Source of the DNA: Ralstonia sp. A12
GTDB lineage: Bacteria > Pseudomonadota > Gammaproteobacteria > Burkholderiales > Burkholderiaceae
Length of the DNA stretch: 64,000 nucleotides
Direction of reading: 5' to 3'
Assembly (NCBI RefSeq): GCF_000801955.1
Contig: NZ_JSZO01000016.1
Location: 155,524-219,523 of the forward strand
Shown: piece by piece, positions 34,601 through 42,626 of the stretch
How the letters are laid out: every line of letters begins with the position of its first letter
Position numbering within the stretch: position 1 is the stretch's first letter
Notes under the pieces: generated by a model
Told to the model about the DNA's origin: nothing
What the model saw: the letters and a program-made list of their open reading frames with translations, nothing else
Database searches by the model: none
Position numbers and translations under genes: made by a program

Positions 34601-35628
34601 GCTCGGAACTGGCCGACACGCTCAAGTACGTTGACGAACAGATGCTGACCGGCATGACCGACAGCGAACGCGCCACGCTGCGTCCGCTTCTGGTGCGCCC
34701 GCTGCTGCAGTCGTATGCGGTGGTGATCCGCCCGGCCACGGCAGAAATCAACAAGGTGTGGAACGCGCAGGTCTACCAGACGTTCGCGACCACGCTGGCT
34801 GACAAGTACCCGTTCTCGGCCAACGCCAAGATCGAAGCCAGCGCAGCCGAGATCGGCCAGGTGTTCGGTCCGGACGGCTCGATTGCCAAGTTCGCCAGCA
34901 CGACCATCGGCCCGCTGTCGGTGCGCCGTGGCGACATGCTCGCAGCGCGCACCTGGGGGGATCTGGGCCTGTCATTCGTGCCTGAGTTCACGACAGGCTT
35001 TACACGCTGGATCGCGCCGCTCACGGGCGGTGCAGCGGGTGGTGGTGCCGGCGGTGCAGCCGCTGCTGCCCCGCAGACTGTGTTCCAGATTCTGCCGGTG
35101 CCGTCACAAGGTGCGACCGAATACACGATCGAGATCGACGGGCAGCAACTGCGCTATCGCAACACGCCGCCGCAGTGGGCCAACTTCGTGTGGCCCAACC
35201 CGCAAGGCACGCCGGGCGCACGCGTGACCGCCACCACGTTTGACGGCCGCACTCTGGAACTGCTCAACGAGCCTGGCCGCTTCGGCCTGGAGCGCCTGAT
35301 TGCCACGGCGCAGCGCAAGCGTCGCCCGGACGGCGCCTTCGACCTGTCGTGGACGAAGGACGGCATCACGGTTGCCATCAGCCTGCGCATCATCAGCAGC
35401 CCGCAGACGGGCGGCACCACGGCGTCCGACTCGCCGCAAGGCCAAGGCCTGCGTGGCCTGCGCCTGCCGACGTCGATTGCCGACATGAACGCGCCGCTCA
35501 ATACCTCTACCCCGCCCGCCCCGGCAGGCTCGCCGCCGGCGGGCCAGGCACCGGCTTCCACACAGGCCGCCGCACAGGTACCCACCAAGCACGCCGTGAC
35601 GGAAGAGCAAGGGGGGACGGCGCAATGA
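31675..35628 (+). CDS. tssM: TssM (IcmF-like) inner-membrane protein of the T6SS
   Basis: The 1317-residue protein has two N-terminal helices (residues 14-56). A cytoplasmic domain follows with an intact Walker A motif GNPAAGKS (129-136) and a G-protein-like DTAGRYS segment. A third helix lies near residue 440 (FFGLVLALGLMLGGWTWSYM), then the large periplasmic region with IcmF-related and DUF1215-type segments. It ends in an extra Pro/Ala-rich tail. TssM forms the trans-envelope ring with TssL and TssJ. Those partners are not in the window. The start codon is 42 bp after the previous gene and its stop overlaps tagF by 4 bp. Confidence 0.97.
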   Translation: MQRFLNFLTNSRTLSILGVIVLTIFLLLIAQTFEIGLVWAGVALGVLLALWLVAYLWKRWRARQASKKLEGVLEQAATADKAATPDKREEVEALRVRLAEAVKTIKRSKLGQMSGDAALYELPWYIVIGNPAAGKSTAVLNSGLQFPFADKGGAVIQGIGGTRNCDWFFTTEGILLDTAGRYSVHEEDRREWLGFLDLLKRYRPKAPINGIVVTVSVSELTQNRPEFAINLAKNLRQRVQELTERLEVFAPVYVMFTKADLITGFTEFFGDSEKQERDRVWGSSLPFEPDAKPDVAAMFDQRFDELCDGLKEISVAQIALHQKNKLSPGLLSFPLEFASIKPTLRSFLVTLFDENPFQYKPVFRGFYFTSALQEGATNSVSAERIARRFGLSTDGAGRSREVFSKNGFFLRDLFSKVIFADRQTVRQFASPAKTRLRIATFFGLVLALGLMLGGWTWSYMGNRTLTANVQADLDKIVKMQQNRVDLQARLEALDTLQDRIEQLDRYRSDHPLALSLGLYQGDTLQHKLLDEYYNGLRQVMLKPVGGAIETFLAEVNAHPDQLAPMVRPPETGAVMTTSVTTATATVGAASGAAANTPVNNNQATASTGAKRYTDASPTNVEDGYNALKTYLMLSDKRHVEVAHLTDQITRFWRGWLEDNRGNMPREQMIRSAERNLSFFLAHVNDDNWPMLEGNLSLVDQTRENLRRVVRGMPARERAYAEIKARASTRYAPMTVARIVGETGAGVVAGSYAVPGTFTKEAWLGYVQPAIREAANKELQTKDWVLNVAARDDLTLEGSPEQIQKALVTMYKTEYAREWQRFMQGVAIQDFTGFDQAVTGMNLLGDPTNSPIRKVLDTAYDQTSWDNPSMLNAGLKQAKTGVLGWFKQLFARQTPSQVNVNLDTSNIADAGAIPMGPVGKEFSGLARVVMVRDDKSLLRGYMDSLSKVRTRFNLIKNQGDPGPGARQLMQQTLDGNGSELADTLKYVDEQMLTGMTDSERATLRPLLVRPLLQSYAVVIRPATAEINKVWNAQVYQTFATTLADKYPFSANAKIEASAAEIGQVFGPDGSIAKFASTTIGPLSVRRGDMLAARTWGDLGLSFVPEFTTGFTRWIAPLTGGAAGGGAGGAAAAAPQTVFQILPVPSQGATEYTIEIDGQQLRYRNTPPQWANFVWPNPQGTPGARVTATTFDGRTLELLNEPGRFGLERLIATAQRKRRPDGAFDLSWTKDGITVAISLRIISSPQTGGTTASDSPQGQGLRGLRLPTSIADMNAPLNTSTPPAPAGSPPAGQAPASTQAAAQVPTKHAVTEEQGGTAQ

Positions 35629-36611
35629 GCCTGACGCAGTTGCAGCTCTCGTACTTCGGCAAGCTTCCATCGCGTGGCGACTTCGTCAAAAGCGCCAACA
35701 ACGTCCAGTTGCTCGACACGCTCGACCGCTGGCTGGCGCAAGGCATGGAATTGCTGGCCGAAGCCCCTGACTGGAAGACCACCTACGACGCGTGGAAACC
35801 GGTGCAGTTTGCCTTCCTGGGCTCGCAGAGCCGGCTGGCGATTGCCGGCACGCTGATGGCCAGCAGTGACCTGTCTTCGCGCCGCTTTCCGTTTTTGACG
35901 GCAGCGGCGATGGAGGTCGATCGCCCGATCAGCTTCATCGCGCGCAGCCCGATCGCGCTGGCCCGCCTGTGGACACGCGCCGGGCAGCAGATGGTGTCGC
36001 TCGGCCAGGCGACGGATGCCACCGAAGGCCTGCGCCTGCTGAGCGAAGGGCAGCACAGCGTGGAGACCGACAACGGCACGCAAATCTACGACGCCAGCTT
36101 CTCGGATTTCATCGACTTCCAGACGGTGTCGGGGCTCGAGCAGATGCTGCGCGCCGAGGGCCACAACATCCGCCTGCGCCGCACCCTGCTGGCGTTGGGC
36201 ACGCTGTTGCAGCCGGTCATGTCGAATGGCTCATCGCGCCTGGAGAAAGGGCTCACGCTGCCCCTGCCGGCTGACCCGCTGTACCGCAGCCTCGTGGCGA
36301 GCTTCTGGCTGGAGTTGGTATCGCGCTTCCTGCAGCGCGCGGACTTCGAGCTCTCGCTCTTCCTGGGCGAGATCAACGGCGCCGAGCGCCTGGTCATCGG
36401 CTTCAACGGCGCGTCCTCGCGCACGCTGCACAGCGTCATGTCGCCGCTGGCGTATGCCGAGCAGAACATCAACATCGACGATCCGGAATGGGTCGACCAG
36501 CACGTGAGCGGAGAGTACGGATTGGCCAAGTTCGTGAGTTACCTGGATCAGCCGCAGCTCTCGCTGCGCGTGGCGGTCGACACCTTCCGCGAAGTCTTCA
36601 TCGGAGAATGA
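35625..36611 (+). CDS. tagF: TagF (ImpM-like) T6SS regulator
   Basis: The 328-residue protein has the TagF N-terminal pattern LSYFGKLPSRGDFVKSANN, LDRWLAQGMELLAEAPDWKT and FLGSQSRLAIAGTLMASSDL. TagF represses T6SS assembly post-translationally in Pseudomonas, opposing the PpkA/PppA threonine-phosphorylation pathway. No PpkA, PppA or Fha is encoded in this window. The protein is longer than many TagF copies (about 200-230 residues) because of an additional C-terminal domain (residues about 190-328). The ATG overlaps the tssM stop, indicating coupled translation. Confidence 0.92.
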   Translation: MSLTQLQLSYFGKLPSRGDFVKSANNVQLLDTLDRWLAQGMELLAEAPDWKTTYDAWKPVQFAFLGSQSRLAIAGTLMASSDLSSRRFPFLTAAAMEVDRPISFIARSPIALARLWTRAGQQMVSLGQATDATEGLRLLSEGQHSVETDNGTQIYDASFSDFIDFQTVSGLEQMLRAEGHNIRLRRTLLALGTLLQPVMSNGSSRLEKGLTLPLPADPLYRSLVASFWLELVSRFLQRADFELSLFLGEINGAERLVIGFNGASSRTLHSVMSPLAYAEQNINIDDPEWVDQHVSGEYGLAKFVSYLDQPQLSLRVAVDTFREVFIGE

Positions 36612-36613
36612 AC

Positions 36614-37450
36614 ATGGGTCTGGATGCAATCAAGCGCGGCTTCCGGCCAGCAACGATCCTGATGGTGTGCCTGGCTGCCCTGCCCGGCCTTGCCTTTGCA
36701 GCCCCCGGTGACCAGCCTCCGGCAACCGCAACGGTGACCGCGGCCACGGCAACTCCCGGCCAGGTCGTGGCCGGCGGCACAGTGCCCGATGAAGCCACCA
36801 AGGCCAGCGTGCTGGCCAAGCTGCGTGAGCTGTACGGCACCACCAACGTGGTGGACCAGATCGAGGTGGGCAACGTGGTATCGCCGCCCAACTGGTCAGC
36901 CAATGTGCAGAAGATCCTGTCGCCGGCCATCAAGCAGGTCAACCGCGGCCAGCTCAACGTCGACGGCACGCAGGTCTCGCTGCACGGCGACGTGCGCAAC
37001 GAAGCGCAGCGCCAGCAGATCACCAGCGACATGGCCACCACGCTGGGCCAGAGCTACACGATCAAGAACGGCCTGCGCGTGGCGGCGGTGTCCGAGCAGG
37101 GCCTGCTGGACCAGACGCTGGCCAACCGGATCATCGAGTTCGAAACCGGCAGCGCCACGCTCACGCCCAAGGGCCGCGCGATTCTGGATGAGATGTCTGC
37201 CGTGCTGCCGCGCCTGAACGGTCGCAAGATCGAGATCGTCGGCCACACCGACAACTCGGGCAGCCGCCCTATGAACCTCAACCTGAGCCAGGCGCGCGCG
37301 GAAACGGTGAAGAACTACCTGATTGCCAAGGGCGCCGAGCAAGGCACGCTGACGGCGATTGGCGTGGGGCCGGATCAACCCGTGGCTGCCAACAATACCG
37401 ATGAAGGGCGGTCGCGCAATCGGCGGATTGAGTTTCGGGCGAGTCAGTGA
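36614..37450 (+). CDS. OmpA-family peptidoglycan-binding protein (T6SS-associated)
   Basis: The 278-residue exported protein has a signal peptide (TILMVCLAALPGLAFAAPG). A BON-like region follows (ILSPAIKQVNRGQLNVDGTQ, LHGDVRNEAQRQQI). The C-terminal OmpA domain has FETGSATLTPKGRAILDEM and the NxxLSxxRA-type motif (NLNLSQARAETVKNYL) that binds the peptidoglycan peptide. In T6SS loci such domains anchor the membrane complex to the wall, either fused to TssL or as separate Tag proteins. ATG 36608 overlaps the tagF stop, but GGAGA is correctly spaced only for ATG 36614, so the latter is chosen. Confidence 0.9.
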   Translation: MGLDAIKRGFRPATILMVCLAALPGLAFAAPGDQPPATATVTAATATPGQVVAGGTVPDEATKASVLAKLRELYGTTNVVDQIEVGNVVSPPNWSANVQKILSPAIKQVNRGQLNVDGTQVSLHGDVRNEAQRQQITSDMATTLGQSYTIKNGLRVAAVSEQGLLDQTLANRIIEFETGSATLTPKGRAILDEMSAVLPRLNGRKIEIVGHTDNSGSRPMNLNLSQARAETVKNYLIAKGAEQGTLTAIGVGPDQPVAANNTDEGRSRNRRIEFRASQ

Positions 37451-38439
37451 CGCGGCAGGATGCGCGCCGGCGGGCGCGGTTGCGTGAGCCGTCGCCTGCC
37501 GCCCCGTTACAGCCGGGTGGCGAAAGGCGTGCCTCCCCCCAGATCCGGCTTGAATACTACGACCCCACCGCGACACTCTCCGAGCGAATCGCGCAATTTT
37601 CTCCGTTGAAGGAGCGCATCTGGTGGCTTTGGTGTCATCTGGTATGGGCTTGGCAGCAGCTTGAGCACTGGCTTGCCAACCGACGGCAGGGTGCGCCTGT
37701 CGCGGTCGTCAGCGGCATCATTCGCGCCGTACAGGTGGATAACGCGGCATTCAATGCCTATGAAGCAATGGGATGGACCGTCGCTTCCAATGCGCGAGAT
37801 GCGCATGACTACACCGACGACACCTCGCGAGAGACCTACTACCGCGTGACGCCTGTCGTCATCACACTGACGGACGATCGGGTCATCCACTTCTGCGAAT
37901 ACCAAGTCACGGGCCGTTCGGTTTCGTCCAACGCGCCCTATTTTGCAGGCCTCAACGGCATGCGCGTGCTTGCTGCCGGCTGGTGGGACAACGACGTTTT
38001 CTCGGCGTGGGGCATGCGTTTATCAGGTCGTCGCGAGCCGCAGACTGTCTATGTCGCGAAGCGCCCACGCAACTTGCCCGAGCCGCTGGAGGCAGTCCTG
38101 TCAAGCAGGAGCCCCCGCTTTAGCGAGATGATCGGCGTTCTCGGCTATTTCTGCGCCCTGATGATTGTGGTCATGCTTATTTTGGCAGGAGGTGAGTTCG
38201 GCTTCGAAGAGGCCATCTCCTTCACGGGGATCATGATGGGGCTCTTCAGCCTGGCGCCGATGATGCTCCTGGTGATCTCCCAGACGCTGATGCGACTGAT
38301 GGCGGGTCCCCTGCGCCCCATCCCGGAAATGATGGCCGCCGGGGAATACGGCAACCGCCACCTGCGATTGCGAAGCTTTGACTTCGGCCGCTGCGAGCGT
38401 AAGGTGTTTCACGTTCTGGAGCGGCCGCAACCCGATTAG
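37447..38439 (+). CDS. Membrane protein of unknown function in the T6SS operon
   Basis: The 330-residue protein probably starts at GTG 37447, which overlaps the OmpA gene stop (GTGA). An amphipathic Trp-rich segment (ERIWWLWCHLVWAWQQLEHW) is followed by a soluble domain and two C-terminal membrane helices (FSEMIGVLGYFCALMIVVML and ISFTGIMMGLFSLAPMMLLV). The last 50 residues are soluble (EYGNRHLRLRSFDFGRCERK). The size and helix pairing recall the DUF6708-type proteins on the opposite arm, but I see no convincing alignment. Function unknown. Confidence 0.75.
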   Translation: MTRQDARRRARLREPSPAAPLQPGGERRASPQIRLEYYDPTATLSERIAQFSPLKERIWWLWCHLVWAWQQLEHWLANRRQGAPVAVVSGIIRAVQVDNAAFNAYEAMGWTVASNARDAHDYTDDTSRETYYRVTPVVITLTDDRVIHFCEYQVTGRSVSSNAPYFAGLNGMRVLAAGWWDNDVFSAWGMRLSGRREPQTVYVAKRPRNLPEPLEAVLSSRSPRFSEMIGVLGYFCALMIVVMLILAGGEFGFEEAISFTGIMMGLFSLAPMMLLVISQTLMRLMAGPLRPIPEMMAAGEYGNRHLRLRSFDFGRCERKVFHVLERPQPD

Positions 38440-38562
38440 CCGGGCGCCAATCGGCCCGCGCTGTCCGGTGATGAATCATCCAAACCCAGCAACAATGGTG
38501 AAGAACCGCCTGACCGCCAAGAAGCCGAGCAAGGCGCGCCCACTGCGATCGATCAGCTACCT

Positions 38563-40137
38563 ATGACATCGGCCCCTTCCTCCGCCTCCCCCGATCCCGC
38601 ATCCGCGCCCCAGGCCACCCTGACCGACGCGGAGCGCGACGCCTGCCTGCTTCGGTTGAGCCAGTATTCGCTCGATGCGCCTGATGCTCCGATGCCTTTC
38701 AGCAAGCGTCTGGCAGAAGCCGAAGGGTGGTCGACTCTGTTCACGCTGACTGTCATCGAAGAGTACAAACGTTTCGCCTATCTGGCGGTGCACGCGGGGC
38801 ACCCGGTCACGCCGTCGGAGGCGATCGATGCCGCGTGGCACCTGCATCTGCAATATTCAAAGGACTATTGGACGGTGTTCTGCGCGGACGTGCTGCGTGC
38901 CCCGCTCCACCATGCGCCGGGTATCGGCGCGCCGGACGAAGACGACACCTACGCACGCCACTACCAGCAAACGCTCGACAGCTACCGCCGCACGTTCGGC
39001 GTTGAGCCGCCTCCCGATGTTTGGCCGCCGCCGCCCGAGCAGGAGGACAGCACGCCGGAGGAGTATGGCCGCGCTTGGCGTCCACGCAACATTGCCCCGC
39101 CGCCGCCCATCGCGCCTGTGCGTCGGATCATGCCGCTCGTGTGGCTCGCGATTGGCGTTGGCCTCATCGCCGTCACCACGCGCGCTGCGCCGGATGTCGG
39201 TGTGCTGGACTATCCAGGGCTGCGCTTTCTTGCGTTCTATCTGGGCGTGTGCGTGATCGCGTGTCTGTCGATCCGGGGCCTGCACCGGTTCACGTACACG
39301 CGTCGCCCGCAAGGCGTGGCGCTTGGCAGCGTGCCGCGCGCGCTCACGCCTGACGAGGCTGCACTCATTACCGGCGACGCTTCGCGAATGGCGCAGGTCG
39401 CAACGCTGGCGCTACTCGACGCGGGCGCGATCCGCATTGCCTATCCATCGAAGAAAGGCCGCGACCGCAATATCTACGTGGTCGCAAATGCGGAGCAAGC
39501 ACCCGAGCGCCATGTGAGCGCATGGGCATGGCTAACCCGACAAAAGCAGCACCGCTCGCCATGGCCGAGCTTTCGGGACCAACTCATCAACGAAGCATCC
39601 GACATGGCCGCTCGGCTGCAAGGCCAGGGATGGATGTGGACGTCCGGCTCGATGCGCGCAACAACGCTGGCTGCATGGGCGATTGTGCTGCTGGTACTCG
39701 GGCTCGGTGTGGCGAAAGTCTTTGTCGGCCTGACCCGGGATCGTCCGGTGATGTGGCTGCTGATCGAAATGGTGTCGTTCGGATTCGCGTACTGGTGGTT
39801 GACCGCACAACTGGCCGGCGTGGGAAGCGCAGGACCGACTGCGACAGCGGATGCCGCACTCGATGCTTACCGTCAGCGCGGCCAGCAGGCGTCCGATGCC
39901 AGCTGGTCGAAGACCGATCTGCTGTGGATGACTGCGTTGGGCGGTACCAGCGTGCTGGTCGGTACCGCCTGGGCCGGATACCGATCGATGATGGGCGGGC
40001 CGGGAATGCCCGTCGGCTCCGGTGGCTCGGGGGGCGATACGTCGAGCAGTTGCAGCTCAAGCAGCGGTAGCTCGAGTAGCTGCAGTTCAAGCAGTTGCGG
40101 ATCGAGTGGGTGCGGCGGTTGTTCGAGTAGTTCATAA
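38563..40137 (+). CDS. Membrane protein with GRDP-like N-terminus and Ser/Cys-rich tail
   Basis: The 524-residue protein has an N-terminal region with EEYKRFAYLAVHAG, SEAIDAAWHLHLQYSKDYW and CADVLRAPLHHAPG, the signature of the glycine-rich-domain-protein-like family (PF07173). Two membrane helices (about 188-240) follow. The middle domain resembles the TIGR04222 type (LTPDEAALITGDASRMAQVA, LALLDAGAIRI), and there are two more hydrophobic segments. It ends in a tail of about 35 residues made almost only of Ser, Cys and Gly. TIGR04222-type proteins often end in such Cys-rich low-complexity tails. Its role in a T6SS operon is unknown. Confidence 0.82.
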   Translation: MTSAPSSASPDPASAPQATLTDAERDACLLRLSQYSLDAPDAPMPFSKRLAEAEGWSTLFTLTVIEEYKRFAYLAVHAGHPVTPSEAIDAAWHLHLQYSKDYWTVFCADVLRAPLHHAPGIGAPDEDDTYARHYQQTLDSYRRTFGVEPPPDVWPPPPEQEDSTPEEYGRAWRPRNIAPPPPIAPVRRIMPLVWLAIGVGLIAVTTRAAPDVGVLDYPGLRFLAFYLGVCVIACLSIRGLHRFTYTRRPQGVALGSVPRALTPDEAALITGDASRMAQVATLALLDAGAIRIAYPSKKGRDRNIYVVANAEQAPERHVSAWAWLTRQKQHRSPWPSFRDQLINEASDMAARLQGQGWMWTSGSMRATTLAAWAIVLLVLGLGVAKVFVGLTRDRPVMWLLIEMVSFGFAYWWLTAQLAGVGSAGPTATADAALDAYRQRGQQASDASWSKTDLLWMTALGGTSVLVGTAWAGYRSMMGGPGMPVGSGGSGGDTSSSCSSSSGSSSSCSSSSCGSSGCGGCSSSS

Positions 40138-40166
40138 GCCCCCTCGATCAAAACGCCCGCCTCAGA

Positions 40167-40196
40167 CCCCACGCCAAGCTTCACGCTTGGCTGGGG
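40167..40196. terminator. Convergent-gene hairpin between the two T6SS arms
   Basis: GCCAAGC (40173-40179) pairs with GCTTGGC (40185-40191) around a 5-nt loop. The stem extends by CCCCA/TGGGG with one bulged base. No T-run follows on either strand, so it is a likely bidirectional stop or RNA-stabilising hairpin between the 524-aa gene and tssA. Confidence 0.6.
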
Positions 40197-40209
40197 CCGA
40201 CACAAACGA

Positions 40210-41283
40210 TCAGCTCGCGCTATCCGGCGAAGGGTCGCTCATGCCAAGCAACTCTTCAATCTGCGCGAGCGTCGCATCATCCTTGACCACCGTGCGCAGC
40301 CAGGCGTGCAGCGGCATGTCGCCCCACTTGGCGGCGCGTGCTGCCAGATAGGCCACGGGGCTGTGCGGCTCGGTCTGGCGGAAGAACTCTGCCACCTGGC
40401 GCAACTGATCCAGCGCTTGTGCACGCGAGCGAATCGGGCCGACCACGGTGGCAACAACTGCGTCTTCTACGGGTTGCCCTGCGGCTTGCGATGTTGCCTT
40501 GGTCTCCACTGCGGCCGGCTTGGGCTCAGGCTTGCCGCCAAAACGTTCGACCAGTGCACGCACCGTCTGTAACGTCTCGCGGGCTGCTCGGAAGCTCGGG
40601 GCATGATCCCCTGCACGCCCGTCGAGCACGGATTGCAGCCGCAACAACGCGGCCCCGCAACCGACCACGTCGTCATGCAACGTCTTGTAGAACGCGGGCG
40701 ACGTTGCCCGCTTCGCCACTTCAAACTGCTCTTGCGTGACCTTGCCGCGCGCGAGCTCATCCGCCTGATCCGGATCGCGACGAATCGCCTCGACCAGGCT
40801 GGCGGCAACCTCCCAATCAACGAGGTTGTAGCCCCCCTTGGAAGCATCCACCAGCGGCACTTCGCGGATCAACTGGCTCGAACGTGCGGCCAGCCACGCC
40901 ATGCTGCCTGTGCGGGCCTCGGGGTCGTCCGCCTCGGGCAGCGGATAGATGTGTTCCCAATACTGTTCACACAGGCCCGAGATCAGCTCATAGCCCTCGC
41001 GCAGGCCGGCAAAGCCACGCTCCTTCGACAGGGCCTCGGTCAGCCACGCAAGCAGCCGCAGATCCTTCGTGCGGTTCTGCAGCAACGACGTGCCTTCAGT
41101 GATCACAGCGCGCCAGTCGGCCTCCTTGATCTCGGTCACCCACTCGCCTTGGTCGAGCGATGGGTCATCGAAGCGGCGCGCTTCCTGGATGCTGTCGAAT
41201 TCTGCGGAGAAGAGCATGTCTTCGCCGCAAGGTTGGGCGCCGGGCAGCGGGGCCAGCAATTGTTCGAACGGAAGAGAAGCCAT
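40210..41283 (-). CDS. tssA: TssA (ImpA-type) T6SS baseplate/sheath cap protein
   Basis: The 357-residue protein has the conserved ImpA N-terminal domain: PFEQLLAPLPGAQPCGEDML, EFDSIQEARRFDD, EWVTEIKEADWRAV and LLQNRTKDLRLLAWLTEALS. The C-terminal part (SRAQALDQLRQVAEFFRQTE, HSPVAYLAARAAKWGDMPLH) is typical of the short-form TssA. TssA primes sheath polymerisation or caps the distal end, depending on class. It is the last gene of the minus-strand arm, 33 bp after the OB-fold-like protein. Confidence 0.95.
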   Translation of the reverse strand: MASLPFEQLLAPLPGAQPCGEDMLFSAEFDSIQEARRFDDPSLDQGEWVTEIKEADWRAVITEGTSLLQNRTKDLRLLAWLTEALSKERGFAGLREGYELISGLCEQYWEHIYPLPEADDPEARTGSMAWLAARSSQLIREVPLVDASKGGYNLVDWEVAASLVEAIRRDPDQADELARGKVTQEQFEVAKRATSPAFYKTLHDDVVGCGAALLRLQSVLDGRAGDHAPSFRAARETLQTVRALVERFGGKPEPKPAAVETKATSQAAGQPVEDAVVATVVGPIRSRAQALDQLRQVAEFFRQTEPHSPVAYLAARAAKWGDMPLHAWLRTVVKDDATLAQIEELLGMSDPSPDSAS

Positions 41284-41316
41284 GGTCAGAAACAGGTATG
41301 CAATACGGATGAACGT

Positions 41317-41724
41317 TCAGGGCTTGGCGATGCGGCAATCGGTCAAGGCAAGCGTCAGGCCAACGAACTGCCGGTTCAGGCAATCGAGCGTGATGTCCTT
41401 GCTGGGCTTGTACGCCGAGAGCTTGTTGTCGGGAAACACAGCCTTCAACGCGTCGCGCTGGTCATCTTGGAACGGCGCACCCACCTTGAGGTCTTCGGTC
41501 ACAGCCAGTGTGTTCAGGCTGTCATCAGACAGCGGATACACCTGCCCCTTGAACTCAAGGCGACGACCGTCGTACTTCTTGGCCGCGCCAGTCGCATCCT
41601 TGAAGTATTCGGTGAGGACTTGCCGATACGAAACCTGGAGGGGTGCGTCGTCGCCTGCCAGTGCGGGGCCGGCGATCAACGCAGCGAGGATCGGGGCAGC
41701 GGCAACGCGAAGCAATGGGGCCAT
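41317..41724 (-). CDS. Periplasmic OB-fold-like protein
   Basis: The 135-residue protein has a signal peptide (RVAAAPILAALIAGPALAGD). A small beta-rich domain follows (SYRQVLTEYFKDATGAAKKY, RLEFKGQVYPLSDD) that resembles the tRNA_anti-like/OB-fold periplasmic group. It ends with two cysteines (TLDCLNRQFVGL, TDCRIAKP) that could form a disulfide. It lies directly before tssA. Its role is unknown; being in the minus-strand arm it could be an accessory or a periplasmic immunity protein. Confidence 0.72.
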   Translation of the reverse strand: MAPLLRVAAAPILAALIAGPALAGDDAPLQVSYRQVLTEYFKDATGAAKKYDGRRLEFKGQVYPLSDDSLNTLAVTEDLKVGAPFQDDQRDALKAVFPDNKLSAYKPSKDITLDCLNRQFVGLTLALTDCRIAKP

Positions 41725-41919
41725 GTTGGTGCGTTTGAAAATAGGGCAATCCTCGCTTGGCTGCGATTGGATTCAACGGTGCTGATGCTACTCAGGGAGG
41801 GTGGATTTGGGGGGATTGTTTCTAAATCTTCATATGAAGATTGCGGCACCCGGAATCACCCGAAATGCGGTCAGCAACGGGCTGACCCGCGTCCGGCGCC
41901 CACTCCCTGAGGCGCAGAG

Positions 41920-42519
41920 CTACTGGTCGTACACGCCCAACAACGACATCCCCATCCAACTTCTTTTCATCGAGATCAGGGCAAGCCTACCGTCGTCGGC
42001 ACGGGTACCGTATTCGCTCGTACCACTCCAACTGAACCGAAGGGTCTCTCCTTTTAGCGGCCCCTCCAGAAACTCGTATTCAACCTCGGTGCGGCCAATG
42101 CTTCGATTGCTTTTCGGAGAAACAAACGTGCTCAAGCGCCTTGCCTTCACTATCGACCCCTCGCCGTATGAGGCGTTGTACAGATTCATCAGGGTGCTGC
42201 CGCCGAACGTGACGACGACAATCGCGGTGGCAAACAGCACGGCGTTCATTCCGTCCGTCACCTTCTCAAACTCCTTTGCAACGTCGGCATCATCAATCCG
42301 GCTTGCGATGATGACCTGCGGGATCAGGCACACCATGAACCCAGCGATGACCAGCGGGTAACGCAGCCACCACCATCGCGCGCTTTGCACGCCGCTCAGT
42401 GGATAGGGGTCTGCATAGCCAAAACCGATCAGGAAGAGCGCTGGGAAGACGATCAACAAGGTGATCACCGCGCCAACGATGGCGATTTCACCGGGTGGAT
42501 TATCTGGTGCGTCAGACAT
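41920..42519 (-). CDS. Multi-span membrane protein, unknown
   Basis: The 199-residue protein has three predicted helices (IAIVGAVITLLIVFPALFLI, YPLVIAGFMVCLIPQVIIAS, MNAVLFATAIVVVTFGGSTL) and a C-terminal soluble beta domain (EVEYEFLEGPLKGETLRFSW, RLALISMKRSWMGMSLLGVY). The tail resembles DUF3592-like extracytoplasmic domains in pattern only. It follows the third DUF6708-like gene in the region downstream of the VasX-type effector, which suggests an immunity or accessory function without proof. Confidence 0.72.
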   Translation of the reverse strand: MSDAPDNPPGEIAIVGAVITLLIVFPALFLIGFGYADPYPLSGVQSARWWWLRYPLVIAGFMVCLIPQVIIASRIDDADVAKEFEKVTDGMNAVLFATAIVVVTFGGSTLMNLYNASYGEGSIVKARRLSTFVSPKSNRSIGRTEVEYEFLEGPLKGETLRFSWSGTSEYGTRADDGRLALISMKRSWMGMSLLGVYDQ

Positions 42520-42626
42520 TCTGTTTCATCGGGATACATGTGTGCTCGGATGGAGTTGTCACGTGCACACTAAACGGTATGCCACCGCCAAGGCTTCGTC
42601 TTGCGGCGATGCTTTGGCAACGTGCC

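Noticed and set aside
40030..40137. Tandem DNA repeat or CRISPR-like array
   Set aside because: The repetitive DNA only reflects Ser and Cys codons in the protein tail; there are no regular spacers.
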